Shown piece by piece: positions 25,099-37,471 of a stretch of 64,000 bases of DNA. The stretch spans positions 2,054,704 through 2,118,703 of the forward strand of contig NC_045139.1 of assembly GCF_008831285.2 (NCBI RefSeq), read 5' to 3'. Source of the stretch: Nymphaea colorata (taxonomy: Eukaryota; Streptophyta; Magnoliopsida; Nymphaeales; Nymphaeaceae). Position 1 is the first letter of the stretch; each line of letters opens with the position of its first letter. A program made the translations under genes and the position numbers. The notes below the pieces were generated by a model that searched no databases, was not told the DNA's origin, and was given only the letters and a program-made list of their open reading frames with translations.

Positions 25099-26287
25099 TT
25101 ATGCATTCTTTTTCTTTGGAAGCTTGAAGGCACAAGAAAAAGAAAAAGAAGAATCAAGTATCTCAAACAAGAATGACCTTGGAGAAGAATCTCGGAAGTA
25201 ATCCTGGAAGAACTCCTTATTTTCTTTCAAGAGCTCTTTCCACACTGCATCAACAATCAAACGTTTTTTGAAGTTTTGTGCGCAATGCCATGATACAACG
25301 CGAAGTAAAATGCGTAAATCATTGAGGAATTGCAGAAAAACACTTCGTGAATATGTTTAGCACGAAGTGACTGCAACACCATGCTCTCAAAATAACTCTT
25401 CAAGTTATGACTCACTCTGTCACGAAATGCAACAAAAGATTTCGTCAAAGATACCAATGAAAAAAAAAAATGCTTGAGCAGTAATCAAATTTAGAAGCTA
25501 TTTTGTCAGATCTCAGAAGCTCCAATATATATGATACAACACTTGCAATAAGCATGACAAGTTCGCCTTCTGAATGCAGTAACATGGAGAGAGAGAAGTA
25601 AGGGAGGAAGACCTGTCAAAGTGACCAAGGGCTCGATATTTGCATGCTGAGCGAGTGCTTCGACGCAATCATCCCTCCCCATGCGAAGGATCAAGCACCT
25701 CTCGATAAGATGTTGAACCTAAGACAGGCACAGCTAGACCAACTGAAGATCAATAATCAAGCAACATTTTCAAAAACAATGAAACAAAAGAAGAAGAAAG
25801 AACGATAATGCTCTATGGGAAGAGCGAATGAACTCCATGCAAGAGTTGATCACACTATTCAAAAAGGGAAGAAAGAAGAGGAAACAACAATCATGGTTGA
25901 CCACTATTAAAAGATGGAATCCAAAACAGCATGCATGTGTGTATTCATTTCGGGGCTATAGTTTATTGCAGCAGCATAGTTTATTACCATCCTGATGTAG
26001 CTTTGAGGGTGGCAGTGCAAACACGGGAAGTGGCTATCTTGGCACATTTCCTTCTTTGTCTAAAGTGGACAAAAAAGTGCGATCAATCAAAGAAGAGAAA
26101 AAGGGGAGGAAGAAACAAGAGAGAGAGAGAGAGAAGATATTTCAATATACACAGTAGTAGGAGAAGGGCTACTGTTATCCAAAGGTATCCAAGTGAAAGG
26201 CCAAAAGCGAAGGGATATCCAAACAGGGGGATTCACCTCTATCCTCAATTGAGGATAAGAGGGCGTGGCATCAAAGGAATGCAACAT
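25099..26287 (-). CDS. Plant-specific protein of the uncharacterised 'plant protein 1589' family
   Basis: Two firm exons, 25613-25718 and 25099-25244, join through a 368-base intron. They encode the conserved family core: VQHLIERCLILRMGRDDCVE, ALAQHANIEPLVTLT, then VWKELLKENKEFFQDYF and a divergent tail ending in a lysine cluster (84 residues up to the TAA at 25099-25101). The pattern LIE-C-hydrophobic-M-DCVEAL-HA-I-P-T-VW-EL-KEN-FF is the signature of this small land-plant family (TIGR01589), whose function is unknown. The first exon is less certain. A frame from the ATG at 26287 leads to a Ser/Pro/Thr-rich end. It can be spliced in phase 0 at 26153 (ACT|GTGTAT) or at a weak donor further on. 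The first option drops a VYIE segment resembling the YIQ usually preceding VQHLIE. The N-terminal 45 residues are therefore tentative. Confidence 0.75.
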
Positions 26288-27097
26288 CGTGGCAGGTGCT
26301 GTTGCCACTTGAAACTTTTTGGCTCTTCAAAACCCTAACCCTAATTCATTCAATTTTTCTCTCTCTAGATCTCTCTCTCTCTCTCTCTTGTTTAAAGAAA
26401 GAGCAGTGGTCCAAAAGGGCAGGGTAGAATGGCACTTTACACGTGGCAGAGGTTGCTGACGTGGTCATGTGGGTGTGTCGCTGGCAGTTGGCTGCAGCCC
26501 ACAACAGATGCCGAGGTAGTTGGCTGTGGGGACCAGCGATTTTGGCTCCTTTATAAAAAAAGCTAGACAACAACGCTTCACCGGGCCGGCGGGCCTGGCC
26601 CCTCGGCCCGGACTGGGCTCGGACTCGGGTCCACTTGACCTGACCGAGCTGCTAAAATGGGGCCAGAGCTGGCCCAGGACCGACTTTGAATCGAGCCAGC
26701 CTGATTCCCAACCCTATTTCTATCTCCCTAACACCTAACTCAAGGTATGCCCTCCAACTTTATTCAAGGTTAATGCAGTTTACATATACATAACTAATAA
26801 ATATTAACGAACATCGAATCTGAGCCATTCGATCATGTACAATTATAAGAAAAATAAAAGGAAAATGTGATTTAGTTGACACTTTTTTGTTCTTATTTCT
26901 CTCTTAACCATTTAAATCATATAGTATTCATAAGGGAGTTCGATGACTCTGATTATTATTATTGTTATTATTATATAAATAAATAAATAAAGAAAGGAAC
27001 ACTCTAATGTCAAATCTAGTATTAGTACAACCCCAGTAAGAGTACCTATATTCATATTATAGAAATCACGTCTACAGGTTGTGCTCTTGTAATCAAC

Positions 27098-27101
<4 letters not shown>
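26288..27101. other. 5' flank of the protein 1589 gene
   Basis: Contains a GA/CT run at about 26369-26390 that may belong to that gene's leader. A GC-rich patch at 26580-26660 is full of GGCC words, of a kind seen again at 52.8-53.1 kb. No gene recognised. Confidence 0.45.

Positions 27102-27165
<64 letters not shown>
27102..27165. repeat. (TA)n microsatellite, 64 bases
   Basis: Uninterrupted TA dinucleotides. Confidence 0.95.
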
Positions 27166-27168
<3 letters not shown>

Positions 27169-27296
27169 TTTTATACCATTTTGTTTTGATATAAAGACAG
27201 ACTTTTTAATCTTAAAAGTTGACATACCGTAAGCCGTTGGTCTTTTTATCACATAAAATTACTCATATTTGTGCTCGCAACTTACAACCTAAAATC

Positions 27297-27540
27297 TGCC
27301 TCGAGGGGCATAGCGTAGCTGGTCGAGTTAGGAGCTTGTATTAAGACAGGTCTCTAGTTCGATTCCTATGGGCGCTATGTTCCTGTGTCTTAAAGCGGTA
27401 GAGCGCGACACCCAAGTTGAAGGGTGCACCGTTGCTATCGCTGACACCGACGCAGCTCAGGACCTCGGAGGCAGGAGGAATGGGGGGCGTTCAGGCCTTT
27501 TTCGGGTGGTGGGTTTCATACCCCTTGCTCACCCGAAACG
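27297..27540 (+). mobile_element. tRNA-derived SINE with 14-base target-site duplication
   Basis: The 244-base body is flanked by TACAACCTAAAATC (27283-27296) and TACAAACTAAAATC (27541-27554), 13 of 14 identical. Near the 5' end TAGCGTAGCTGG fits box A (TRGCNNAGYNGG). About 40 bases later AGTTCGATTCC fits box B. This is the tRNA-like RNA polymerase III promoter of a SINE. The tail has no poly(A), so class placement rests on the promoter boxes, the small size and the target duplication. Relatives occur at 13378 and 21612. Confidence 0.75.
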
Positions 27541-27554
27541 TACAAACTAAAATC

Positions 27555-29490
27555 AAATGTTGTAGTCTTGTAGAGCTACGTAATATTAGATAAATAAAAA
27601 AATATTATATATATATATAATATTAATGGACATAGGTATGAACTGGATGAACCATTGTCTCGACCTGATGGATGGGATTTCAAGAGTGGAGATACTAAAA
27701 AGAAGTTGAGTTCAAATTCTACGTCGCATACTCGCACATTTTTTCGAATCTCTGGCTCTTGATATTGGCGTAATTCGGCTATGACATAATTCAAATGTCC
27801 ATATCCATTTTCATCATCCACTCCTAAGAACTTGAATAATCAAACCTTATACAATAATAGATTGATTAATAGATCATAGATAGTAGTCCATACGATATAG
27901 AGCCTTATTCCTTCCATAGATTCTTTTGGACCCTATGAACAACTTAACTGCACTTTCATTTTGAGCAGTAAAAGAAGAAAAAAAGAAGGAGAAACTCTTA
28001 TGACGCCAAGAAATCGATGGTAGAAAATGAAGTTCATTTATAAATCAGCGTAGAATCAAAACATTGTTCAATAAAACTGATACAAGCAGTACGTTAGCAT
28101 ATTCAAGTTAAGTCTCTTTAAACATAAAATAAGAAATTTTAGTAGTTTTCTATGTGCATCAGTTTTCTTTAACGAATAAAAAGAAGAAATTTCAAACGTA
28201 GATCTTCTTGAGAGCAACTGCAAAGCTAGAGCCTTCTATGATTTTATAGAAGGGTTGCCGTCTCCCAAAGCGGCCGTTCTTTTAAGAAGTATACTCAACA
28301 TTCTAATATTCCCAAACTAACATTCGTTTTCTTTTGCAAAAAATGAATGCCTTTATAGTGGCATTTTTGTATGCATATATATCAGACCTTATTAAAAATG
28401 CATTTAAACCTTTTTTTTACCAAAATGTACAAATTTTTGCGGGGATTTGTGTATTGTATATTCATATATTGCTGTCTTCCCATACCCACATTTTCCAAAC
28501 CTATCGTACCTGTGTCGGCTTTATTGTATGTACCTATATCTATACTAATATCGATGTGACTTACATGAAACCTAAATTCCGAGGTCTCATCTAATTGGTT
28601 TGAACTGTACCTGAGTTGGCAGCCCAAGCCTAGGACCACCCAAATATAACTGGGCTTGGATCTGGCCTGGCCCTGTTGTATTTTAATAAAAAAATATTTT
28701 TATAATTAATTCTTTGTAATGGAGCCTCGCCAGAGGCTGATCTCACGTCCAACCCGGTGGCCCCTGGCCTGGTGCCCGCTCTTAACAGGAACCTATTATA
28801 ATTAGGCAAATGCAATCGTGGTGTTCCCCTGAAGAAGCCACCCAACTCGGCCTCATAACATGTATATATATATATATCTATACACACACATAGATATAGC
28901 AATGTTTATTATAATATTATATATAGCAATGTTTATTATAATATTATATATATAGCAATGTTTATTATAATATTATATATATATACACACACAGACTAGA
29001 TGAGAATCATATAGACCACAGCTTATTAGTGAAGATCAAGTTGAGAAAAAAAAAACAGAACCTAAGTTGTGTCAAAAGAAGCGGTCTACATTCTACCAAA
29101 CAAGGCTCTCTGGTACAAGTCAAGGACATAGTATTTCATTTTCTTGGTCCGAGATGAATCAAAACGTAAAGCGTGGCACGTCTATCACTAATTCGATTCA
29201 CGTGGCTGTCAAATCCTTGCACAACCTAATGCATAAACTCACCAACACAGCTCTGAACCGCATCTTTGTCGATTCAACCCACTGACGATCTGCCCTTTCT
29301 CCTTCTCGCCTATAGAAAAGAAGAAAAAGCCACGCTATACCTCACTCGGTTCAGCAACAACTTCTATCAAAGCTCAGATATTGATGCAACTATACGAATA
29401 AAGATGTGAAACTTAACGAAAGATATGGATAGCAACAACTACAGTACTGACCATAAATACAAACAATAGGAGGAAACAGATGGACCAATG
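27555..29490. other. Intergenic region
   Basis: No gene recognised. Contains small TA runs and the triplicated repeat at 28897-28980. An open minus-strand stretch at about 27576-27821 has no recognised relative. Confidence 0.5.
28897..28980. repeat. Three tandem copies of a 27-29 base AT-rich unit
   Basis: TAGCAATGTTTATTATAATA starts at 28897, 28924 and 28953. The copies are near-identical and differ mainly in the TA spacer. Confidence 0.9.
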
Positions 29491-31165
29491 ACAACCATGA
29501 TGTTGTAGAAGCAGAGGCCGCCATAAATCACAATCTTTCAGTGCGCAGTATGTGAAGAGTCTGAAAATCAGATAACACTTTCAAACCATACAAAAGTTCT
29601 GTTACAAGTAGTTCAACTAGCAAACTTATTAACGGCACGATTCACCTTCATGGAACACAGAGTCATAGGCCCTTGTCTTGTACAGAGAAAAGTTTAATGG
29701 TGTAGGGACATTGCATTATTCAAACATCACTAGCACAAATAACTTAAATTCCGTGCAGAAAGCATTGGTGAAATCCCTAAAGACAAAGCCGAAGATTGAA
29801 TTCTTTCCAGCAGGTTTCCAACTTCCAGTAAATTAAATACCACGAGGTTTTTAGGCTACAAACATACGATTCTAAGAACCAACCGATAACAACGCGAAGA
29901 ACTTCTCCCCTACACTATATCGATTTCATTGATCACCACAAGTGGCAGAAAAAGCCACTAAAGTGGTACAGCGGTTCAAAATAAGAAGCAGAAGATAAGC
30001 ATCATCACCATAGTAATCAATAGAAGCACCTTCGAAAACATCAAATGTCTTCACCGCCACTTTTGAACAGCATATCCCACCAAACAAAATTTCTTCCATC
30101 ACTGTCATCGGGGAATTGCTTGACCTCAAAGTGCAGAAAACAAAAATAACAAACACATATAAACTGTAACGGACCATGCCTAAATGACATATATGTAGTT
30201 GCCAAATTCAATAACATATTCTGACCAATTTCAACCCAAACAAGCAGAGGACACAACCATGATGTTGTAGAAGCAGAGGCTGCCATAAATCACAAGCTTC
30301 CAATGAGCAGTACATGAAGAGTCTAGAGACCAGATAACACTTTCAAACGATAGAAAAGTTCTGTTACAATTACCTCAATGAGCAGTAAATGAAGAGTCTA
30401 GAGACCAGATTACACTTTCAAACCATAGAAAAGTTCAGTACATGAAGAGTCTAGAGACCAGATAACACTTTCAAACCATAGAAAAGTTCTGTTACAATTA
30501 CCCCAAGTAGCAAACTTTTAAGCGCCAACTCTGACAGATAAATGGCACGATTCACCTTCATAGAACACATAAGAGTCACAGATCCTTTTCTTGTACAAAG
30601 AAAAGTCTAATGGTGTAGGAATATTGCATTATTCAAACATCATTAGCACAAATAACTTGATTTACGTGCCGAAAGAATTGATGAAATTCCTAAAGACAGA
30701 CAAAGATTGAATTCTCTCCAGCGCCAAGGTTTTCAACTTCCAGTAAATTAAATACCACCGGGTTTTTAGAGTACAAACATACGATTCTAAGAGCCAACGG
30801 ATAACAACGTGAGGAACTTTTCTCCTACACCATATCGATTACATTGATAAACACATGTGGCAGAAAAAAGACACTAGAATGGTACAGCTGTTCAAAACAA
30901 GAACCAGATGATAAGTATCATCACAATAGTAATCAATAGAAACACCTTCGAAAACATCAAAAATTTTCACCGCCACTATTGAACAGCATATACGACCATG
31001 CAGAATTTCTTCTCTCACCGTTAACGGGGAGTTGCTTGACCTCACATTGCAGCGAAGAACACTAACAAATAGAAATAAACTATGACGGATCATGCCTAAA
31101 TGACATATATGTAGTTGCCAAATCTTAAAAAAATTTCTGACCAATTTCAACCCAAACAAGCAAAA
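29491..31165. repeat. Tandem duplication, copies of about 760 and 913 bases
   Basis: Copy A (29491-30250) and copy B (30253-31165) both start ACAACCATGATGTTGTAGAA and end near ACCAATTTCAACCCAAACAA, in the same orientation. They are similar throughout. Copy B is longer because a 60-74 base segment is present three times (30301-30374, 30375-30435, 30436-30505). Minus-strand frames in both copies share a related peptide but carry no known domain, so this reads as a duplicated non-coding or unknown sequence. Confidence 0.85.
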
Positions 31166-31628
31166 GAGACAAAGAACATATTCACTTTAATTAGAAGAGG
31201 AAATCCCAGCTCTTTCTTCCCATGTTTTTCGTTCTCCAACTCGTTTACCATGAAGGAAACTGATCCCATCTCCAGGGAAGAGGAGAAACAATAAATAATT
31301 AACGTGATGCGCAACATTATTAAACGCAAACGTTATTCTTCAAAAACAAAATAACATCCATTAGTGAGGTTTGCCATAACAAATGCAAAAAATAGCAAGG
31401 GAAACAACTTCGCAAGTAATAATCATCACTCGCATTTTGAAATCTAATTACTAAAAAACAAAATTTATTAAACAAACTCAAGAGTATCATACTCATTAAA
31501 GAAAAACCAGTTCATGGATGTCTCAAAAGAGAACAATTCTCGCTAATAAACTCAAAGAGAGACCCTAAAATCGCTTCTTGCGATCGAATCTATTAAATAA
31601 AAAGACAACGAGAAGACACTATTCCGCA
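31166..31628 (-). other. 3' flank of RPS27A
   Basis: AT-rich sequence downstream of the ubiquitin-eS31 stop codon; it should hold that transcript's 3' untranslated region. No other gene seen. Confidence 0.45.
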
Positions 31629-32249
<621 letters not shown>

Positions 32250-32332
32250 CTACTATTCGGTTCGGACCCAAACAGTAAGTAAACCTGTCAACACTTCTTC
32301 GTCGGCACAGCTGGAGCGTCCGGAAGGAGGAA

Positions 32333-32416
32333 GCCGGAGAAGGAAGAGGAGGTAGAGCCGAAATTGGTCGGAGTGGCCGGAGAAGGAAGAGGAGGTAGAG
32401 CCGAAATTGGTCGGAG
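32333..32416. repeat. 43-base GC-rich tandem repeat, two copies
   Basis: Units begin GCCGGAGAAGGAAGAGGAGG at 32333 and 32376 and are identical over about 41 bases. They lie 230-320 bases upstream of the RPS27A start. A plus-strand frame across them (32364-32711) has no recognised domain. Confidence 0.9.
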
Positions 32417-33080
32417 CCTTGGAGCAGTGGAATCACCGGGCCGCAGCGGCAGCATCACCGCGATTAGCTCCACACCTAAGACATGGCGAAGGAGGCGGCA
32501 CGAACCTATAACGCTGCCGCCCACCGACCTTCCCGACGCTCCCGCTTTGTCGATGCTCTTCTGTCCCCAACGTTTCTTCTGTTTCTCCCGTCACCTCCGC
32601 CTTTTTATAAGAGGAATAGGGGAAATACAGGTGCAGCTTGTGGCTGGTGAGTCTCCATCTCCACTTTCAGCAACTGCAGATCTTTACAAATCCAAAGCTT
32701 CTGAGTCGTGATTCTACAAATCCTTGAGGGGACAAGCGCCCGTCTTCTCCAGTTTGAAAACATTGGGGGTTTGTGAACGATGGAGATCATTCTTGGATCC
32801 TCTGTTCTCTTTTTGGCCCCTTTCTTTTCTTCTGAGTTTTTTAACATGCGTGTTTTGTTGCAAAAGGTATTTTTGCTTACTCCTCTAGAGATGGTGGAAA
32901 AGAAAAAGGTCTCTTCCGGTGGAATTTTTTTTTAAAGAAAGTTTCATTTGAGACAATGACTATGACTGAATGTTTGTATCTCGCATGGAAACACTAATAA
33001 AAGTATTATAAACTATGGTTGATGCTCTTGTGGCCAAAATCTTTTGTCACAATTTTTAGCTTTTAGCCATGGGTTTCCTG
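32417..33080. other. Region between the RPS27A promoter and the copia element
   Basis: A GC-rich first half could be a leader of an outward-facing transcript, but no coding sequence is recognised. The rest is AT-rich. Confidence 0.4.
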
Positions 33081-33388
33081 TGAAGGAAGTCTTTCTAACT
33101 CCGGCACCAAACAACACTACAAAAGGGCACGTTAAAATAAAACTTGAAAAGACCTCAACACTTTCATTCTTTTTCTCACACATTGGATTACACACATGGA
33201 ACTAGTATTTATAGAACAAAAGAAAAAACTACCCACTAATGCCACTTGCCAAAAAGCAGCTTCATTTTGTGGACACATAACCACTAATTCCTATTTTTAT
33301 GGCTAAAAAAAAGAAACTAAAAAAAACCACCACATGTTTACACGATCTCCACTTCCACATATTGCTCACACGTTCACATTAACTAACA
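33081..33388 (-). repeat. 3' LTR of the copia element
   Basis: 308 bases, ends TGAAGG and TAACA on the plus strand, adjacent to the polypurine tract. Confidence 0.95.
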
Positions 33389-33398
33389 TTTCTCCCCC

Positions 33399-36300
33399 TT
33401 AATGTGAAAAATCTTGTACTCCAATCGCTTCTCGAAAATTGAAAAACTTTGATGGTGGTAATGCTTTTGTAAAACCATCTGCAACTTGCTTTTTTGTGAA
33501 ACATTGCTTCAACTCAATTTCTTCTTTCTCAATCACGTCTCTAATAAAGTGATAACGTAACTCTATATGTTTAGTCCTTCCATGAAATGATGGATTTTTT
33601 GCCATGGAAATAGTAGATTTGTTATCACAGTATAAGTATAACTGAGTTGGATTCTCTTGCTTCAATTGAAGATCTTCTAAAATACGTCTCATCCATATTG
33701 CTTGGCATGCAGCAGTAGTAGCAGCAATATACTCAGCTTCCGAAGATGATAAGGCTGTTGAACTTTGTTTCTTTGAGCACCACGACACAGCACTTGAATC
33801 AAATCCAAATACAAAACCACTTGTACTTTTTTTATCATCAACAGAACCTGCCCAATCACTATCAGTATATCCAAGTAAACCAAAGTTAGTCACAGGTTTA
33901 TAAAAAATTCCATAGTTGAGTGTAGATTGAATGTAACGAAGAATTCTTTTTGCTGCACCAAGATGTTGCACTGAAGGATCTTGCATGAACCTTGATATCA
34001 AACTCACTGAAAACACAATGTCAAGTCTGGTATGTGTCAAGTACATCAATGCACCGACCATGCTTCTGAAATATTTTTCATTTACTTTTGCCATTCCATC
34101 ATCTACATTCAGCTTTTCGTTGGTGTTCATGGGAGTTGCACAACCATTACAATTCATCATTTTAAACTTTTTCAGAGTATCTAATGCATATTTTCCTTGC
34201 GATATGAAGATTCCTTCATCACTTTGTACTACTTGAAGACCAAGAAAGTAATGACATTTCAAACTCCATCATCATACAATTTTTAAATTCTGCAATAAGG
34301 CTAGAAGAAGTGCCAGATAATGTCATCCACATAAACACTTACAATAAGTAAATGATTTTCACTCACTTTGACATAAAGAGTTGGCTCACTATCACTTCTT
34401 TGAAAGCCATTTTGATGAAGAAATTTATCAAGACTACTATACCAAGCACGAGGAGCTTGTTTAAATGCGTATAATGTCTTTTTAAGTTTATAAACCTTGT
34501 CTTCTTTTCCTTTAATTTTAAATCCAGGTGGTTGATCAACATACACTTCTACATTCAAATAGCCATTTAGAAAAGCAGACTTGACATCAAACTAAAAAAC
34601 TTTCCATTTAAATTGAGCAGCAATAGAAAGAACCATTCTTACTGTCTCAAATCTTGCAACAGGTGAAAACGTCTCAGTAAAATCAATTCCATATACTTGC
34701 ACAAAACCTCTAGCAACCAGCCTTGCTTTATATTTTTTCACGTTACCTTTAACATCATACTTCACCTTATAGACCCATTTTACTCCAATTGGTTCCTTCC
34801 CCGACGGCAACTTAGAGAGTTTTCATGTGTCATTCTTTTCTATGGTTTGTATTTCCTCTTCCATAGAATTCATCCAATTTTTGTCTACACATGCTTCATC
34901 AAAAGTTGAAGGTTCTATAACAGCAAAAGCGAATGCACACTTATAAATGTCATTTAAGGATCGTACCTTTCTTGGAGGAGTTTCTTCAAAAATGGATTCA
35001 ATACCTTCATTGATCGTCTCCTTCAAGGCTTCATCTTTCTCCCTTGGTTCTTCGTCAATATGACTTGGATTCACTTCTTCCCCGTCAACTTGGAGTTTCA
35101 TGGTTTCATTCTTAACCTAATCCCAGCAAGCTTTTTCATCAAATATAATGTCTCTTCTTATAATCATCTTCTTAGTGATAAGATTATAAAGACGATAACC
35201 CTTAGTTTCACTACTATAACCAATAAAAATGCATTTTTCACTCTTCTTATCCAACTTGCTTCTTTCACTAGGATCAATTAATGCATATGCAACACATCCA
35301 AAGACTTTTAACATACTTACATTTGGTTTGCGATTCCACCATGCTTCGAATGGAGTTTTGTTTCTGACTGCCTTTGTTGGAGAAATGTTGAGAAGATATA
35401 CTGCCGTATGGATTGCTTCAGCCCAAAATTCACTTGGTAATTGTTTTTCATTTAACATGCTGCGTGCCATTTTCATCACTGTCTGATTTTTCCTTTCGGC
35501 CACACCATTTTGTTGTGGGGTCTTCCTTACTGTAAACTGTCTACGAATGCCATGATTTTTACAAAATAAACCAAATTCGTCAGACAAAAATTCTCCCCCT
35601 CTATCCGTACGTAGTATATTTATTATATTTTCACTTTCTTTTTTTGCAAACACTTTAAACTCTTTAAATTTATCCATTGCATCAGATTTGTGACTGAGAA
35701 AATATACCCAACTCATTCTAGTGTAATCATCAGTAAATAGCAAAAAATACTTGCTACCATTTAATGAAGAAGTTTTCATTGGACCGCATATGTCAGCATG
35801 AATTAATTGAAGCGGTATTTTAGCTCTCCATGATTTTCCAACTTGAAATGGTAATTTATGTTGTTTACCATAAATACACCATTCACATACATCATCATGA
35901 CAATCAATAGATGGTAGTCCATATATCATACCTTTTTGATGTAAGAGCTTCAATCCATTAAAATGAAGATGTCCATATCTCACGTGCCATAGCTTGGAAT
36001 CATCAATTTTTGTCATAAATGCATTTGTTTCAAGAGGAAACATTTTATTTCGAACCATATTTACTTTCGCAAGAACTACACCACTTTTATTTTTAATTTC
36101 ACAAGCATCATTTTCAAATAAAAGTGTGTACCCTTTTTGAACCAATTGCCCAACACTAAGCAAATTTTGAGCCAACCCGGGAACGTAATACACATCATTA
36201 ATAAATTTTTTCATACCTGTTTCTGATTTGATGATAGCAGTTCCTTTGCCCTTCACACTTATTCTATTATTGTCTCCAAGCCACACATCCAACTGTATAG

Positions 36301-36716
36301 TCTCATCAATGTCTTTGAAAAAACTCTTGTTACCAGTCATATGATTACTGCAGCCGCTATCTACAAACCAAACTTCACTCTTGCAACTGTTAGCATCCAT
36401 AGTTGCAAGAAATAAATTCTCATTTTCTTCTACAAAACTAGCTTGTTGTTTTGCCTTTTCAAAACATTTAGCTTCTATATGACCAAACTTCTTGCAAAAG
36501 TTACATTGTTTTCCTCTAAAGTACTGATTTTGATTACTTTTCCCTGTTGTGTCATGGGTTTTATGGAAATTTCCATGGAATCTTCCACGTCCTCTACCAT
36601 AACCACGAGTGACTCCTCTATAGCCTCCTCGTCCTTGACTCCTTCCTTCATTTCTTTGATCATAGCTTCCATTCTTCTCTTTTGAAAACTCTATCTTTGT
36701 TTGGAAAACTTGCTCT
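33399..36716 (-). pseudogene. copia pol: protease, integrase, reverse transcriptase, RNase H
   Basis: The protease motif is VDSGCSNHM (about 36340-36370). Integrase has its H-H-C-C zinc-binding region and a DDE core (HADICGP, TDRGGEF, QQNGVAERKN). Reverse transcriptase has VARGF, VKSAFLNG and YVDD. The RNase H/C-terminal frame at 33399-34262 has YTDSDWAG and TKHIELRYHFIRD. The reading frame is broken by stops at 35117, 34823 and 34592 and by a frame disruption near 34262-34310, so no active polyprotein can be made. Confidence 0.93.
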
Positions 36717-36718
36717 AT

Positions 36719-37357
36719 TCATTTTTCTGTTGACCTGTTCATACGTTGCTCATGTGCTAAAAGAGACCCCATTAGTTCATCAATAGAATAAATAGACAAA
36801 TCTTTGGATTCTTCTATTGCAGTGACAACATGATCAAATTTAAAAGGAAGACTTCTTAACACCTTTTCAACCACCTTTTGCTCGGTTATGGCTTCACCGA
36901 AACTCTTCATTTGATTTACAATAGTAGAGAGTCTAGAAAAATAATTTTGAACGGACTCACTAGTTTTCATGCAAAATGTTTCAAACTCTCTCCTTAAGAT
37001 TTGGAGCTTAACTGTAGTAATCTTCTTATCTCCATGAAATTTTTGTTTGAGGAATAGCCACGCTTCACTTGACTTCTCTGCACCAGCAATAGTTGGGAAG
37101 ACAGTCTCTGATACAGCCTGCTGCAATACTGAGAGTGTCTTTGCATCTTTCTTCCGAAATTCCTTAACATCAATTTTCTCTATTAACTTTCCTACTGCCT
37201 TTGATACTTCAGTTTCTGCATAACCATTTTCAACTAACTCCCAAAGATATTGTGAAATGAAGTAAGTCTTCATTTTGATACTCCAAAACTCATAGTTCTC
37301 ACCATTAAAAATAGGCACTAAGGATTGGGATAAATTGAGAGTATTTGAATTAGCCAT
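36719..37357 (-). pseudogene. copia gag (capsid) region
   Basis: The frame from the ATG at 37357 begins MANSNTL and carries the UBN2/retrotransposon gag domain (NGENYEFWSIKMKTY, then AWLFLKQKFHG). It runs into an in-frame TGA at 36719-36721. In the same frame below the stop, coding potential continues through a basic Gly/Arg-rich stretch to a zinc knuckle (CNFCKKFGHIEAKC, about 36446-36505). So gag and pol were one polyprotein, now interrupted. Confidence 0.88.
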
Positions 37358-37471
37358 ACCAGCTTTCAAAAAATAACTCTTACCAATAGCACGCAATTTG
37401 GAGTTCCTTGCTTCTGCAATGCTCCAAGATACTTGAGATGCCCACGCAACCTGGCGCTCTGATACCAAGAT

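Noticed and set aside
27309-27372. Possible tRNA gene
   Set aside because: Box A and box B are present, but no cloverleaf could be drawn and the segment is the head of a SINE with target-site duplications.
27576-27821. Possible organellar DNA insertion or gene fragment with an open minus-strand frame
   Set aside because: I could not match the peptide to any plastid or mitochondrial gene, so the idea has no support beyond the open frame.
30839-31159. Candidate protein-coding gene in the tandem duplication
   Set aside because: No domain, no splice context, and the corresponding frame in the other copy is broken differently; listed as a repeat instead.
36475-36672. Separate 65-codon minus-strand gene inside the copia element
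   Set aside because: Out-of-frame reading of the gag basic region; the true frame there gives the Gly/Arg-rich stretch and the zinc knuckle.
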